From assembly GCA_016932385.1 (NCBI GenBank), contig JAFGCY010000098.1:1-64000 (forward strand): a stretch of DNA of 64,000 nt, written 5' to 3'. Shown here piece after piece: positions 26,011-36,574 of the stretch. The first letter of the stretch is position 1. Every line of letters starts with the position of its first letter. Source of the stretch: a bacterium. Lineage in GTDB: Bacteria; 4484-113; JAFGCY01. A model generated the notes under the pieces. It made no database searches. It saw only the letters and a program-made list of their open reading frames with translations, and was not told the DNA's origin. The position numbers were made by a program, and so were the translations under genes.

Positions 26011-29000
26011 ATGGCGTTTCACTATCGAGTTGTTTACCTCTTTTCGCTGCTGCTTCTGGTTCCGGTACTTAACGCGTGTGGAGGAAAAAGCCACGCGGAA
26101 CTACTCGAACTCACCGATCGCGGCATTTCGGGCTTCAATATCGTTGCCTCGGCGCCACCCGGCCAATCGCAAGACCCATCTCCCACATATACGCTAGAAA
26201 TCGGGGAGCAGGCCGGCATAATTCGGGCCGAGATCGTCCTGCAGGCGGCCCAGCCGGTCGCCGAAGCCTTCTGCGAGCTGTCCTACGATGCTTCTAGCTA
26301 TTCGCCGGCGGCGGTGGAATTCACCGGCGAACTGGCCGGCGCGGACCAACAACTAGACAGCCTGATCTCCCTGGACGTGCTCTCGCGGGCCGGCGTCGTC
26401 TACCTGGGGCAGGTCATCACCTCCGCGGCACAGGCCGGCAGCTTCCAGGGCACGGCGCGGCTGGCCCGCGTGGAGTTCCGGCCCGAACCGTTCGCGGCCC
26501 GGCAAGCCAGTACTCCGCCCGAGGCCGCTACGGCGACGGGCTTGGATTGGGATGTGGAAAACAAAGTGCTGTCCTGGGGTTACCACCTGCCGGGGGATTA
26601 CAACCAGGACGGGCTGGTCTCGGTGCACGACCTGACGCCACTGGGCGTGCATTTCCAGGAGGCCGGGCCCTTCGATTCCCACTCGGCGCTATCCGTGATC
26701 GACGGCAACAGCGACGGCCTGATTACGGTCAACGACATCACGCCGATCGGCCAGCATTTCAATCGCAGTATCGAAGGCTACCGGATTTTCGCGACGGAAA
26801 ACGCGGCCGAGGTGCCGGAGCGCGAGGTTTCGGACGTGGCCATGCTGGAGTTCCTTCCGCTGGAGGCCGCCGTGGGCGACCGGATCACGGAGCGGCTGTG
26901 GTTCGAGCGGGCTTACCCGGATCTCGATCCCGAACTGAAGGTCTGGGTCGTACCGGTCGGCGACGGGGAGGACGGCCTGGCCAGTTGGCCGCAGCAGCCG
27001 GGCCTGGCGCAGTGGCAGACCCACAATGTCACCAGTTTCGCCGGCTGCCCGGGGGGGCTGGCCAACGATCTGGCGATCGTCGGCGCGCTGCCGGCCGTGG
27101 CCTACACGGACCATTACAACGACAAGCTCTGCTATCAACGGGCCACGCTCGTCGATGGCTCCGCCTGGACCGCCGAAACGGTGGTCGCGGCCAATCTGGC
27201 CTGTTCGTTCGTCTCACTCAACGTCGTCGAGGGCCATCCCGCGATCGCCTATACCGACCTGACGGCCGGGCAGCTGAAGTTCGTCCGCGCCCAGAACGCG
27301 CAGGGTACCGCTTGGGATACACCGGTCGTCATCGATGACGAAGCGGCGATGACCAGCGGCACGCCGCTGTATTATCCCGAGCTGCTGGTCGTCAACGGCT
27401 ATCCGGCGATCGGCTATCTCGATTACTACGCCCGCGAGATCCGTTACCGCGCGGCGCTGGACACCGCCGGGACCTCCTGGGACACCATCATCAAGGTCGC
27501 GACGTTCGCCACGCCGAATACGCCGCTGGAAACGGGCTGCTCCTTCGCGCTGATCGGCGGGCTGCCCGCCGTCGCCTGGTCCGACAGCCAGGGCACGGCG
27601 GTGAGGTTTGCCCGGGCGGCCAATGCCGCCGGATCGACCTGGGGCGGCCCTGTCACCGTCGACGGCTCGGCCAACGTTGGTTCCAACCTGTCGCTGTTCG
27701 AGGTCGACGGCCGGCCGGCTGTCGCCTACCGGGCCGGACTGACGCTCCGCTACTGCCTGGCCGGCGACGCGGCCGGGACAAGCTGGGATGCGCCGGTCCT
27801 GGCGGTCGGCGATGTCGGCACGGGAAACTTCCTCAATCCGTCATTGTGTGTGAACCGCGGAAAGCCGGCGCTGGCCTTTTACCAGGAAGATCCGCAGACC
27901 GGCAACGGCTTTCTTGGTTATACGACCGCGCTCGATGCCCTGGGTAGCAAGTGGGCCTCGCCGCTGGCGATCGACGGCAGCTCGGCATCCATCGATTGCG
28001 GCTACTGCCCGAACCTGCTCAACAGCGGCATGCTGCCCGCGGTCAGCTACTGCAACGTGACCGACGGCGAGCTGTGGTACGCCGTCAGCGTCGATATCTT
28101 CAACCAGCCGCCGGTGGCGGCGCTGACGGCGTCGGTGAGTCAGGCCAAGCCCGGCAGTCCGGTGGAGTTCAGCGCGACGACCAGCGCCGATCCCGATGGC
28201 GAGATCGTGCTCTACGAATGGGACTGGGACAGCGACAATGTCTACGACGAAGCCAGCGGCGTGAATCCCGTCGTCGCGCATGCCTTCGCAGCAACGGGCA
28301 CCTTTACGCCGCGAGTCCGCGTCTGGGACAACGCCGGCGGTACGGACCTGGCTTCGACGACAGTCGCGGTGGTGGAGAACCAGCGGCCGGTGGCCGACCT
28401 GGTGATCAATCCCGCTCGGGGGACGGCGCCGTTCCTCGTCAGCTTCGACGCCTCGGGCAGCAGCGACAACGACGGCACGATCGTGATGTACGAGTGGGAC
28501 TGGGACGGCGACGGGATCTTCGAGCACGAGACCGGCAACAGCCCGTACTGGAGTTGGACCTACGAGCACGAGGGCGAGCTGTATCCGGCCGTCAAGGTGA
28601 TCGACAACGACGGCGGCTTCGACACGAAAATGGTCTGCTGCGCCGGCAACATCGGCCCGGTGGCGGTCGCCCAGGCGACGCCCTCCAGCGGCACGGCCCC
28701 CTTCGACGTGAAACTGACCTGCTCGGGCAGCTATGACTCCGACGGCACGATCACCGAAGTCTGGTGGGACGTACTCGACGACGGCGTGAGCGAATACCAC
28801 GGCTACAACCTGAACACCTGGACGACCAAGTTACTCTGGAACGGCGCGGTGAAGATCCGGCTAAGGGTAATGGACAACGAGGGCGCTTACGGGTCGATGG
28901 TTGTAACGGTGAACGTGACCGGCGGCTGGCATATCACGACCATCGACAGCGCCGGCGATGTCGGCATGTACAATTCCGTCGCCGTAATCAACGGCCGGCC

Positions 29001-29997
29001 GGCGGTCTCCTATTACGATCAGACCAACCGGTACCTCAAATTCGTGCGCGCCGCGGATGCCAAGGGCTACAGCTGGCCGACGCCAATGAGCCTCGGTGTG
29101 ATCGCCGATGTTTCCACGCCGACGTGTTACGGCACCTCGCTGGCCTGGATCAACGGCTCGCGGCCGGCGATCGCTTTCCACGGCGAAAAGTTCAGCACCT
29201 GGAACGACGCCTACGTGCTGGGCAACGACGCCAACGGCACGTCCTGGGGCTCGTTCGTCGCCTTGCCCGACGGAGGGAACTCCTGTCCCAGCCTGGCTGT
29301 AATCGCCGGCAATCCGGCGATCGGTTCGGTCAACGCCAACACCTATTTCGCCCGTGCCAGCGGCGCGACCGGAGCTTCCGGCACCTGGCCGGCGGAGTCG
29401 ACGATCGAGAGCTCCGCGCCGCCCTACGGCTGCCAGCTGATCCAGGTCAACGGCAATCCGGCGCTGGTCTACTGCCATCGCGTGTCCAGCCCCTACGACG
29501 AGCAGGTCAGTTACGTGCGGGCGCTCGATGCCGTCGGCGACAGCTGGAGTACGCCGGTGCGCCTGGACACCGGCAACGACTCGGTCGACGACATTACAAT
29601 CGCGATCATCAACGGCCAGCCGGCGGTTGCCTACGTCGTGTCGGATAAAAACGACGGCTGGGAGCTGCGCTACATCCGCGCCAACGATAACAACGGCGCC
29701 AGCTGGCCGGCGGCCAGCAAGTTCATCGAGACCGACATCCGCGACAGCGGCTCGCTCACCGAAATCAGCGGCCGGCCGGCGATCGCCTATGTCACCTGCA
29801 GCGGCAATGTGCTGAAATTCGTCCGGGCGAGCGATTCCACCGGCGCGGCCTGGCCAGCGCCGATGGTCGTCGACAACACCGACGAGAACATGGGCTGGGG
29901 CGTGTCCCACTGCCGGATGGTGGAACTCGGCGGCAAGCCGGGCATCAGCTACGTCCACGAGAAGAACATGGACCTCAAGTTCGCTGTTTGGGAATAG
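26011..29997 (+). CDS. Giant surface lipoprotein: cohesin-like, dockerin-like, PKD and repeat domains
   Basis: A 1328-residue lipoprotein with lipobox LNAC. Residues about 45-165 resemble a cohesin-type beta sandwich (AEIVLQ...CELSYD...GTARLARVEF). Two dockerin-like calcium loops follow, GDYNQDGLVSVHDLTPLG near 195 and DGNSDGLITVNDITPIG near 231. A block of about 55-residue repeats (NGxPAIAYxD...LKFVRAxDAxG..W) runs to about 690, then three PKD domains (about 699-970), then a second block of the same repeats. It is probably a surface adhesin or structural protein. GGAGG lies 7 bases before ATG; an upstream in-frame start would destroy the signal peptide. Paralogous to the next gene. Confidence 0.88.
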   Translation: MAFHYRVVYLFSLLLLVPVLNACGGKSHAELLELTDRGISGFNIVASAPPGQSQDPSPTYTLEIGEQAGIIRAEIVLQAAQPVAEAFCELSYDASSYSPAAVEFTGELAGADQQLDSLISLDVLSRAGVVYLGQVITSAAQAGSFQGTARLARVEFRPEPFAARQASTPPEAATATGLDWDVENKVLSWGYHLPGDYNQDGLVSVHDLTPLGVHFQEAGPFDSHSALSVIDGNSDGLITVNDITPIGQHFNRSIEGYRIFATENAAEVPEREVSDVAMLEFLPLEAAVGDRITERLWFERAYPDLDPELKVWVVPVGDGEDGLASWPQQPGLAQWQTHNVTSFAGCPGGLANDLAIVGALPAVAYTDHYNDKLCYQRATLVDGSAWTAETVVAANLACSFVSLNVVEGHPAIAYTDLTAGQLKFVRAQNAQGTAWDTPVVIDDEAAMTSGTPLYYPELLVVNGYPAIGYLDYYAREIRYRAALDTAGTSWDTIIKVATFATPNTPLETGCSFALIGGLPAVAWSDSQGTAVRFARAANAAGSTWGGPVTVDGSANVGSNLSLFEVDGRPAVAYRAGLTLRYCLAGDAAGTSWDAPVLAVGDVGTGNFLNPSLCVNRGKPALAFYQEDPQTGNGFLGYTTALDALGSKWASPLAIDGSSASIDCGYCPNLLNSGMLPAVSYCNVTDGELWYAVSVDIFNQPPVAALTASVSQAKPGSPVEFSATTSADPDGEIVLYEWDWDSDNVYDEASGVNPVVAHAFAATGTFTPRVRVWDNAGGTDLASTTVAVVENQRPVADLVINPARGTAPFLVSFDASGSSDNDGTIVMYEWDWDGDGIFEHETGNSPYWSWTYEHEGELYPAVKVIDNDGGFDTKMVCCAGNIGPVAVAQATPSSGTAPFDVKLTCSGSYDSDGTITEVWWDVLDDGVSEYHGYNLNTWTTKLLWNGAVKIRLRVMDNEGAYGSMVVTVNVTGGWHITTIDSAGDVGMYNSVAVINGRPAVSYYDQTNRYLKFVRAADAKGYSWPTPMSLGVIADVSTPTCYGTSLAWINGSRPAIAFHGEKFSTWNDAYVLGNDANGTSWGSFVALPDGGNSCPSLAVIAGNPAIGSVNANTYFARASGATGASGTWPAESTIESSAPPYGCQLIQVNGNPALVYCHRVSSPYDEQVSYVRALDAVGDSWSTPVRLDTGNDSVDDITIAIINGQPAVAYVVSDKNDGWELRYIRANDNNGASWPAASKFIETDIRDSGSLTEISGRPAIAYVTCSGNVLKFVRASDSTGAAWPAPMVVDNTDENMGWGVSHCRMVELGGKPGISYVHEKNMDLKFAVWE

Positions 29998-30068
29998 GGC
30001 TTGGAATTGGCTAAAACCACGACTCAGCGGGTAACCTAGCTGGTATAAACAGGTGCTGGGAGCAGGAT

Positions 30069-33000
30069 ATGCACGTATTCGCGGTGAAGCTGAGGTTTAC
30101 TGGTATCAGCCTCTTGCTTGGTGGGTTGTTGATCAGCGGTTGCGGCGGCGGTGCGCAAACGCTGCCGCTGGCGGCGCCGGCCGCGGACGGCTTCGGCCTG
30201 GTTCTCGATCCCGACCCGCAATTGGGGGAATTGCCGGCGACGGCGCTGGAACTGAAAGTTGCGGCAGCGGCGGACCAAGCCGTTGTCAGCGTCCAGGCCA
30301 CCGGCACCGCGTCCTTGAAATACTTTTACGGCAGTGTGAATTACGATCCGGCCTGCTATACGCCCGTCGCGGTCGAGCATCGGCCGGTGCTGGGCGGCGA
30401 GGCCGGTGACCTGTTGACATTGGATATCTCCGACGCGGCCGGCGTGGTCGAGCTGGGCCAGCTGGTCGCCCATCCCGATCGCGCGCCGGGTTACACCGGC
30501 ACGGCGACACTGGTGGAGATCGCTTTCGATTGCCGGCCCTTCACGCCGCGCGCGGCCAGCGCGCCCCCGCAGACCGCGGCCTCGGCCACGCGCCTGAACT
30601 GGGATCCCGAGCAGAAGCAGCTCTCCTGGGGGTACTACTGCCAGGGCGACTATAACCAGGACGGGCTGGTGTCCGTCCACGATCTCACGCCACTCGGCGT
30701 CCACTATCTCGAAGAGGGTCCGTTCGACGAGGACTCGGCCCTGGCGGTGGTCGACGGTAACTCCGACGGCCTGGTGACCGTCAACGACATCACGCCGATC
30801 GGCCAGAATTTCAGCTGCAACGTCGAGGGCTATGTGGTGTTCGCCGATGGCGATCCGGGCCAGCTGCCGCCGGCCAATGACTCGCCCGCGACGGTTGACC
30901 CGTACGATTACGTTCCCTTCTCCGCGGCCACCGGCGACAAGCAAGTCGAGCGGCTGGGCTTCGCCCGCGACTATCCAGAGCTGTCGCCCGACGTCATCGT
31001 CTGGGTGCGCCCGGTGGGGGAGGATTTATTCGGCACCCCCAGCTGGCCGCAGATTCCCGGCCTGGGCATCTGGCAGGTTACCAACATTTCCAGCTTCGCC
31101 ACCGCGCCCGGCGGTCCGGACAACACGCTGCTGGAGGTCGACGGGCTTCCCGCGGTCTGCTATCGCTCCACCTCGCCGGCCCAACTGGTCTACCAGCGCG
31201 CGCTCGACCCGGTCGGCAATCAGTGGGGCAGTGAGGTGGTCGTGGACGCCGGCGGCGATCAGGGCCATTTCTGCTCGATGCGGATCGTGGCCGGCAATCC
31301 GGCGATCGCCTATTACGATTGGTCGGCCCAGGACCTGAAATACTGCCGCGCTAACGACGCGCTCGGCACCACCTGGGCCCTGCCGGTGACCATCGCGTCC
31401 ACCGGCAACGTGGGCTACAACTGCAAGCTGATCGTGGCCAACGGCAATCCCGCGATCGCCTACCAGGACCTGACGGACTACTCCGTGAAATTCGTCCGCG
31501 CCAGTAACGGCGTTGGCAGTTCCTGGAATGCACCGGTGACAGTCGCCAATAACGGAGCGCCGCTGCCGCCGGGTACGGGCACGTACATCTCGGCCGCGTT
31601 GGTCGGCGTGAATCCGGCGATCGCCTACTTCGACAACAACTCCGGCGACCTGCACTTCATCCGCGCCGGCGATGTCAACGGCCAGACCTGGGGCAGTTAC
31701 GTCAAGGCCAGCCAGTCCGTCGGAGACAGCGGCCGCTACTGTTCGTTGTTCATGGTCGACGGGCGGCCGGCGCTGGCCTATCTGGACGACGGCGCGCTGG
31801 CCTATGTCCGCGCCGCCGACGCGCCGGGCAACGCCTGGGGCGCGGAGATCACCATCGACAGCGGCCCGTTTAACGCCGCGGGCGCCCTGGGCCCGAGCCT
31901 GTGCGTCAACAACGGCAAGCCGGCGCTCAGCTACTACTCCGGCACGACGGCGCACGACCTGATGTACGCGCGCGCGGTCGATGCCGCAGGCGCCAACTGG
32001 GCCGCGCCCTACAGCCTCGACGGGCCGGACCAGGTCGGCTCCTGGAGCTGCCTGACCAACATCGGCACCAATCCCGCGATCAGCTATTACGACGAGACCA
32101 ACGACGACCTGAAGTTCGCGATCCTGGTCAACGCCAACAACCAGGCGCCGACGGCCCAGCTGGCGGTAGATAAAGCGAATGCCAAGGTTGGCCAGCACTT
32201 CGAGTTCAACGCGTCCGCCAGCACCGACGGCGACGGCGCGATCGTGCTTTACGAATGGGACTGGGAGGACGACGGTGTCTTCGAGCAGTCCAGCGGCACC
32301 GATCCGATCGCGGTCCATGGTTACGAAACCGCTGGCGCTTACACGCCCCACGTGCGCGTGACCGATAACGACGGCGGCCAGTCGTCCGCCTCCGTGGCGG
32401 TCGTGGTCGCGCCGAACGAGCCGCCGGAGGCCGGCCTGACCGCCACGCCGACGCGCGGCAATCCGCCGTTCACGATCAGCTTCGATGCCTCGGGCAGTTA
32501 CGATCCCGACGGCACGATCATTAATCACGAGTGGGACGGCGACGGCGACGGCCACTGGGACGCCGCCACGGACAACGTGCCGTACTGGAGCTGGGTGTGC
32601 ACCGAGCCCGGCGAGTTCGAGGCCCGAGTCCGGGTCACCGACGACAGCGGCGACTTCGGTTTCGACACCGTGCTGTACAGCGGCAACGTCGGGCCGATCG
32701 CGATCGGCACGGCCACGCCGGACACCGGCAGCGCCCCCTTCAGCGTGACCTTCGATTCAACCGGCAGCCATGACCCCGACGGCTCGATCGATTCCTCGTC
32801 CTGGGACATTCACGATGACGGCACGATCGAGCACACCGCATCAGGCGTCGGCACCTGGACGACGACGATGATCTGGGCCGGCGCGGTCAAGGTCCGGCTG
32901 CGCGTCCAGGACAACGAGGGCCTGACCGGCTCGATGCTGCTCACGGTCAACAGCACCGGCGGCTGGCACCTTTCCACGCTGGACAGCGACGACGATGTGG

Positions 33001-34034
33001 GCTGGTACAACTCGCTGGCGCTCTGCAACGGCAAGCCCGGCGTCAGCTATTTTGACTACACGAACGGTGCCTTGAAATACATCCGCGCGCAGGACGCTTA
33101 CGGTTATGCCTGGTACCAGTCGCAGAGCCTCGGCACGATTGTCGACACGGCGAGCTACGCCTGCTATGGCACTTCGCTGGCCTGGGTCAACGGCACGCGC
33201 GCGGCGATCGTCCAAAGCGGCTATCACCCGAGCTATCCCAACCGCCATTACCTGCTGGCCAGCAACGTCGACGGCAACGCCTGGAACCCGTTCACCGCGA
33301 TCACATCCGGCGTCGGCGCCAAACCGGACCTGCAGGTCGTCAACGGCAATCCCGCCTATGTGGCCTACGACGGCTACGATCTGACGATTACCCGCGCCAG
33401 CGATACCACCGGCACGGCCTGGAATACGCCGGTGACGATTGCGTCGAGTGTCGGCTACTGGTCCAGCAGCACATGTGCGCTGGCGATTGTCGGCGGCAAT
33501 CCGGCGGTGGCCTACTGCCAGGCCAACGGCAACATGAGCCTGTGGTATGTGCGCTGCGGCGGTCCCTACGGCGTTGACTGGACCACTCCGGTACTGATCG
33601 ACGACGTCGGCGATCCCGGCGAGACGGTTGCCCTGGCGATGGTCAACGGGCGGCCGGCGGTCGCCTATGTCGCGACGGAGAGCGGTGGCGGCGGTTTCGA
33701 GATCCGTTACAAGCGCGCTGGTGATGACACGGGCTCGATCTGGCCCAGCGGTTATGTGTCGGTACTGACCGACGGCCGCGAGGTGGCCGGCCTGGGTATC
33801 GTCAACGGCAATCCGGCGATCGGCGGGCGCACTTGTACGAACGCCAACGTGGTGTACCTGCGGGCCGGCGACGCCAACGGCAACACCTGGCCGGCGGCGA
33901 CGGTGGTGGACAACAGCGACGCCAACCTCGGTTACGGCTCCCACCAGTGCGACATGCTCGTGATCAACGATCATCCGGCGATCAGCTACTGCCACAGCGT
34001 GGATTCGGCATTGAAATACGCAGTCTGGGAATAG
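30069..34034 (+). CDS. Giant surface lipoprotein, paralogue of the preceding gene
   Basis: A 1321-residue lipoprotein with lipobox ISGC and the same order of parts as its neighbour. The cohesin-like domain has FYGSVNYDPACYTPVAV and GTATLVEIAF. The dockerin-like loops are near 194 and 229. A block of VRAxDAxG..W repeats follows, then three PKD domains from about 690 (YEWDWEDDG, EWDGDGDG), then a second repeat block ending LKYAVWE. Both paralogues end in the same residues. GGGAGCAGGA precedes the ATG and TATAAA about 30 bases upstream may be its -10 box, so it could be expressed separately from the upstream copy. Confidence 0.88.
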   Translation: MHVFAVKLRFTGISLLLGGLLISGCGGGAQTLPLAAPAADGFGLVLDPDPQLGELPATALELKVAAAADQAVVSVQATGTASLKYFYGSVNYDPACYTPVAVEHRPVLGGEAGDLLTLDISDAAGVVELGQLVAHPDRAPGYTGTATLVEIAFDCRPFTPRAASAPPQTAASATRLNWDPEQKQLSWGYYCQGDYNQDGLVSVHDLTPLGVHYLEEGPFDEDSALAVVDGNSDGLVTVNDITPIGQNFSCNVEGYVVFADGDPGQLPPANDSPATVDPYDYVPFSAATGDKQVERLGFARDYPELSPDVIVWVRPVGEDLFGTPSWPQIPGLGIWQVTNISSFATAPGGPDNTLLEVDGLPAVCYRSTSPAQLVYQRALDPVGNQWGSEVVVDAGGDQGHFCSMRIVAGNPAIAYYDWSAQDLKYCRANDALGTTWALPVTIASTGNVGYNCKLIVANGNPAIAYQDLTDYSVKFVRASNGVGSSWNAPVTVANNGAPLPPGTGTYISAALVGVNPAIAYFDNNSGDLHFIRAGDVNGQTWGSYVKASQSVGDSGRYCSLFMVDGRPALAYLDDGALAYVRAADAPGNAWGAEITIDSGPFNAAGALGPSLCVNNGKPALSYYSGTTAHDLMYARAVDAAGANWAAPYSLDGPDQVGSWSCLTNIGTNPAISYYDETNDDLKFAILVNANNQAPTAQLAVDKANAKVGQHFEFNASASTDGDGAIVLYEWDWEDDGVFEQSSGTDPIAVHGYETAGAYTPHVRVTDNDGGQSSASVAVVVAPNEPPEAGLTATPTRGNPPFTISFDASGSYDPDGTIINHEWDGDGDGHWDAATDNVPYWSWVCTEPGEFEARVRVTDDSGDFGFDTVLYSGNVGPIAIGTATPDTGSAPFSVTFDSTGSHDPDGSIDSSSWDIHDDGTIEHTASGVGTWTTTMIWAGAVKVRLRVQDNEGLTGSMLLTVNSTGGWHLSTLDSDDDVGWYNSLALCNGKPGVSYFDYTNGALKYIRAQDAYGYAWYQSQSLGTIVDTASYACYGTSLAWVNGTRAAIVQSGYHPSYPNRHYLLASNVDGNAWNPFTAITSGVGAKPDLQVVNGNPAYVAYDGYDLTITRASDTTGTAWNTPVTIASSVGYWSSSTCALAIVGGNPAVAYCQANGNMSLWYVRCGGPYGVDWTTPVLIDDVGDPGETVALAMVNGRPAVAYVATESGGGGFEIRYKRAGDDTGSIWPSGYVSVLTDGREVAGLGIVNGNPAIGGRTCTNANVVYLRAGDANGNTWPAATVVDNSDANLGYGSHQCDMLVINDHPAISYCHSVDSALKYAVWE

Positions 34035-34052
34035 CGCCGCGGGCAGGACGAA

Positions 34053-34086
34053 GCCGGCGGGTGGAGTCAGGTTCCACACCGCCGGC
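34053..34086. terminator. Strong hairpin between convergent genes
   Basis: Stem of 8 bp (GCCGGCGG/CCGCCGGC) plus 5 bp (GTGGA/TCCAC) separated by one bulged base, lying between two convergent lipoprotein genes. No clear T tract on either side, so it is a candidate bidirectional or Rho-assisted terminator. Confidence 0.45.
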
Positions 34087-34127
34087 AGCATCCCCAGGGC
34101 AGTCCCCGGCAGGTCTGCGCTCAGTAA

Positions 34128-36572
34128 TTAAGGTGGAGGTGGTTCGTCGTACTGTGTGCCCGTGATTGCATACTCATCTCCCAGCGGTACCGTGATCGGC
34201 CCGAAGACCGCCAGGTCGTTGTCGCCGCCGTCCCAGGCCGTCACCTCACGGATGACCATCACCCAGTATTCGCCCGCGGTCAATTCGATGAAGTTGAGGA
34301 CTTGCGGCACCCCGTCCAAGGGCGCCCCGGTCGTGTGCGTGTCCAGCGGCACATCGCCGATGTCCGTGGCCGCGAAATCGTAGAGGCGGACCTCGGTGGG
34401 CATGTCGGTTGTCGCAAACCCGCCCGTGTTGATCGTTACCGCTACGCTCAGCGTATGCGTATCTTCCGGGCCGATATTAATGGTTACCGCCGCTGAATCG
34501 GTGGCCGGCGGCGTGCCGTCATCGGTGACGCGCAGCTGGGCGGTCGTGTTCCAGACCGGTGCATGATCGTAGACATGCGTCGCTGTCGGCGTGGTGCCGT
34601 AATCCTCCCAGCCGGCGCCCTCGCCGAAATCGAACTCGTATTTCACAATGGTTCCGTCCAGATCGAAGCTGGCGCTGGCATCGAATTCGACCGTCAACGG
34701 GGGCAGCTCGGCGCTGGTCGGATTGGCGGCCAGGATTGCACTTGGCGGCAGGCCCGAAGTTATCAGCCGTACCTCGCGCGCCCAGTATTTCTCGGCCGGA
34801 TCCAGCGCGGCGTTCCATAACAAGTCTGCGTTGATGAGGACGAAGTCACTCGGCAGCAAGCTTGATGGTACTAGATCGCTGTCGTCTTCACCAACGAAGT
34901 TGGAATCCTCGGAGACGAGGACGGACAGCTCGTCAAGGTGTATCCAGTTGTTGTAAAGATCGCGAGTGTGGACGGCGGTCAGGTCCAGTACTCCGCTCGC
35001 TTCGTTCCACTCGGCGATCCGCCCGTAGACCTGGCGCGAATTTGGCTGGCCGTAATTGTCTCGATCAACCAGGCGCTCCAGCCGCCGGTCGGAGGTCGCC
35101 AGCCACTCCGCGTCCGCCAGTTGCGCCTCGTCGGCGTACTCCTGTCCGGCGTCGTCGTCGCCGTCGTTGTCCATGCTGACGACGGAATCCAGGTGGTTCA
35201 ATCGGACAGTCGTTTCGACTGGATCGCCGATGTCCTGCTGGGTCGTGGTGACGGTGGTGAAGTACCCGCCATCGGGATTCTCGCTCAGCTCGATCGCGAT
35301 CGCCAGGTCGGTGATGTCCGTATCGTCGCGCAGGCGGAACGGAATGACCGTGGTCTCGTGCTCGATGGCGATCGGCGGGGCCGCGGAGCTGTACTTGTCG
35401 CCCTTGGGCGCGCCGCTGTCCAACTCGAAGGTCGGTGCGTACATCACCAGCAGGGCCAGCGCCTGGTCGTGCGGCAGTTCATAGAAATTCGCGGTCGGGG
35501 TGTTCTCGCCGGCGGAGGTGCCGATGGCCGCCAGGTTGGGGATATCGCCCGGGGCGATCCGCCGCAGGATCTCGAACGGATCGACGACCTTCATATAACA
35601 GCGGCCGCTGTCTTCCAACGGACCGAACTCGCCGCTGCCGTCCAGGTCGAACAGGGTCAAGCCGTCGATCGCCAGCTGCACCCGTAGGTCAGGCGTATCA
35701 GGCAGAGCCGTCTTGAGGCTTTCGATGCCGCTGCGGCCAGTGGGATCTACCGGTGCCACCGACCACTCGTCCAACAAGTCGGCATCCAATTCAACCACAT
35801 ACTTCGGTGGCAGCTTGTCGCGGAAGATCGCATCCTCGCGCCGGATCGTAGCCAATGCGCCGATCGGGGAGGGCTCGACAACGCCGTTGCGGTAAACGTT
35901 GTAGCCAAAAATTCGCCCGCCGAAGTTCTGGCCAATCGGCGTGATGTCGACGACGTTCACTTCGCCGTCGTGGTTACCGTCAACCCAGTACAGCGTGTCG
36001 TCGAAGCTGCCTTCGTAGGCGATGCCGAAGTTCTGGCCGATCGGCGTCAGGTCGTTGACGCTGACCAGGCTGTCAAAGTTGTAATCGCCGTTGTTGTTTT
36101 CCGTCCATTCCAGGCGGACGCGCCCGCCGCCCAGATCGATGACCGCCAGGTCCAGCACGGCACTCCGGAAAACGTTGGGCGGCCCGTTGACGGTGCGTTC
36201 TCCGGCGACCGTTCGCAGCACAACGGAGACCGGGTTACCTGTGTAACCGTCAACGGGCCGAATGCCGATCTCCGGCCCAGCCGGCGCATTGCCGACGATG
36301 TGGATGATGTGGTCATCCCCCTCCCATTCTTCTCTGCCGACCACACGCGCCACGGGTATCGCCAACCGGATGAATTGCCCTTCAGCCGGAATGGCGCTGA
36401 ATGTCAGGCGATAGCTGTATGGATCCAAGAGCGTCAGGCTGATGCCGTCGGTGCTGGAATCGTCGATCGGCTCCAACTCGAAGCCGTCTGTCCGCGACGG
36501 GTCCAAGGTTTGCCCGCCGCATCCGGCTGCCAGCAGCAGCACCAACAGGATTGCGCCGAATCGGTATCTCAT
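34128..36572 (-). CDS. Lipoprotein with dockerin-like module and PKD domain
   Basis: An 814-residue lipoprotein (lipobox LAAGC). A beta-rich N-terminal domain (about 30-150) is followed by two dockerin-like calcium loops, GDYNFDSLVSVNDLTPIG near 161 and DGNHDGEVNVVDITPIG near 200. A long middle region is not recognised; one PKD domain (FDASASFDLDGTIVKYEFD) lies in the C-terminal third. The start follows GGGAGGAG by 8 bases, and that site lies inside the last codons of the upstream regulator gene, 2 bp apart, so the two are translationally coupled. That pairing of a transcription factor with a surface lipoprotein is unusual. Confidence 0.85.
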   Translation of the reverse strand: MRYRFGAILLVLLLAAGCGGQTLDPSRTDGFELEPIDDSSTDGISLTLLDPYSYRLTFSAIPAEGQFIRLAIPVARVVGREEWEGDDHIIHIVGNAPAGPEIGIRPVDGYTGNPVSVVLRTVAGERTVNGPPNVFRSAVLDLAVIDLGGGRVRLEWTENNNGDYNFDSLVSVNDLTPIGQNFGIAYEGSFDDTLYWVDGNHDGEVNVVDITPIGQNFGGRIFGYNVYRNGVVEPSPIGALATIRREDAIFRDKLPPKYVVELDADLLDEWSVAPVDPTGRSGIESLKTALPDTPDLRVQLAIDGLTLFDLDGSGEFGPLEDSGRCYMKVVDPFEILRRIAPGDIPNLAAIGTSAGENTPTANFYELPHDQALALLVMYAPTFELDSGAPKGDKYSSAAPPIAIEHETTVIPFRLRDDTDITDLAIAIELSENPDGGYFTTVTTTQQDIGDPVETTVRLNHLDSVVSMDNDGDDDAGQEYADEAQLADAEWLATSDRRLERLVDRDNYGQPNSRQVYGRIAEWNEASGVLDLTAVHTRDLYNNWIHLDELSVLVSEDSNFVGEDDSDLVPSSLLPSDFVLINADLLWNAALDPAEKYWAREVRLITSGLPPSAILAANPTSAELPPLTVEFDASASFDLDGTIVKYEFDFGEGAGWEDYGTTPTATHVYDHAPVWNTTAQLRVTDDGTPPATDSAAVTINIGPEDTHTLSVAVTINTGGFATTDMPTEVRLYDFAATDIGDVPLDTHTTGAPLDGVPQVLNFIELTAGEYWVMVIREVTAWDGGDNDLAVFGPITVPLGDEYAITGTQYDEPPPP

Positions 36573-36574
36573 CT

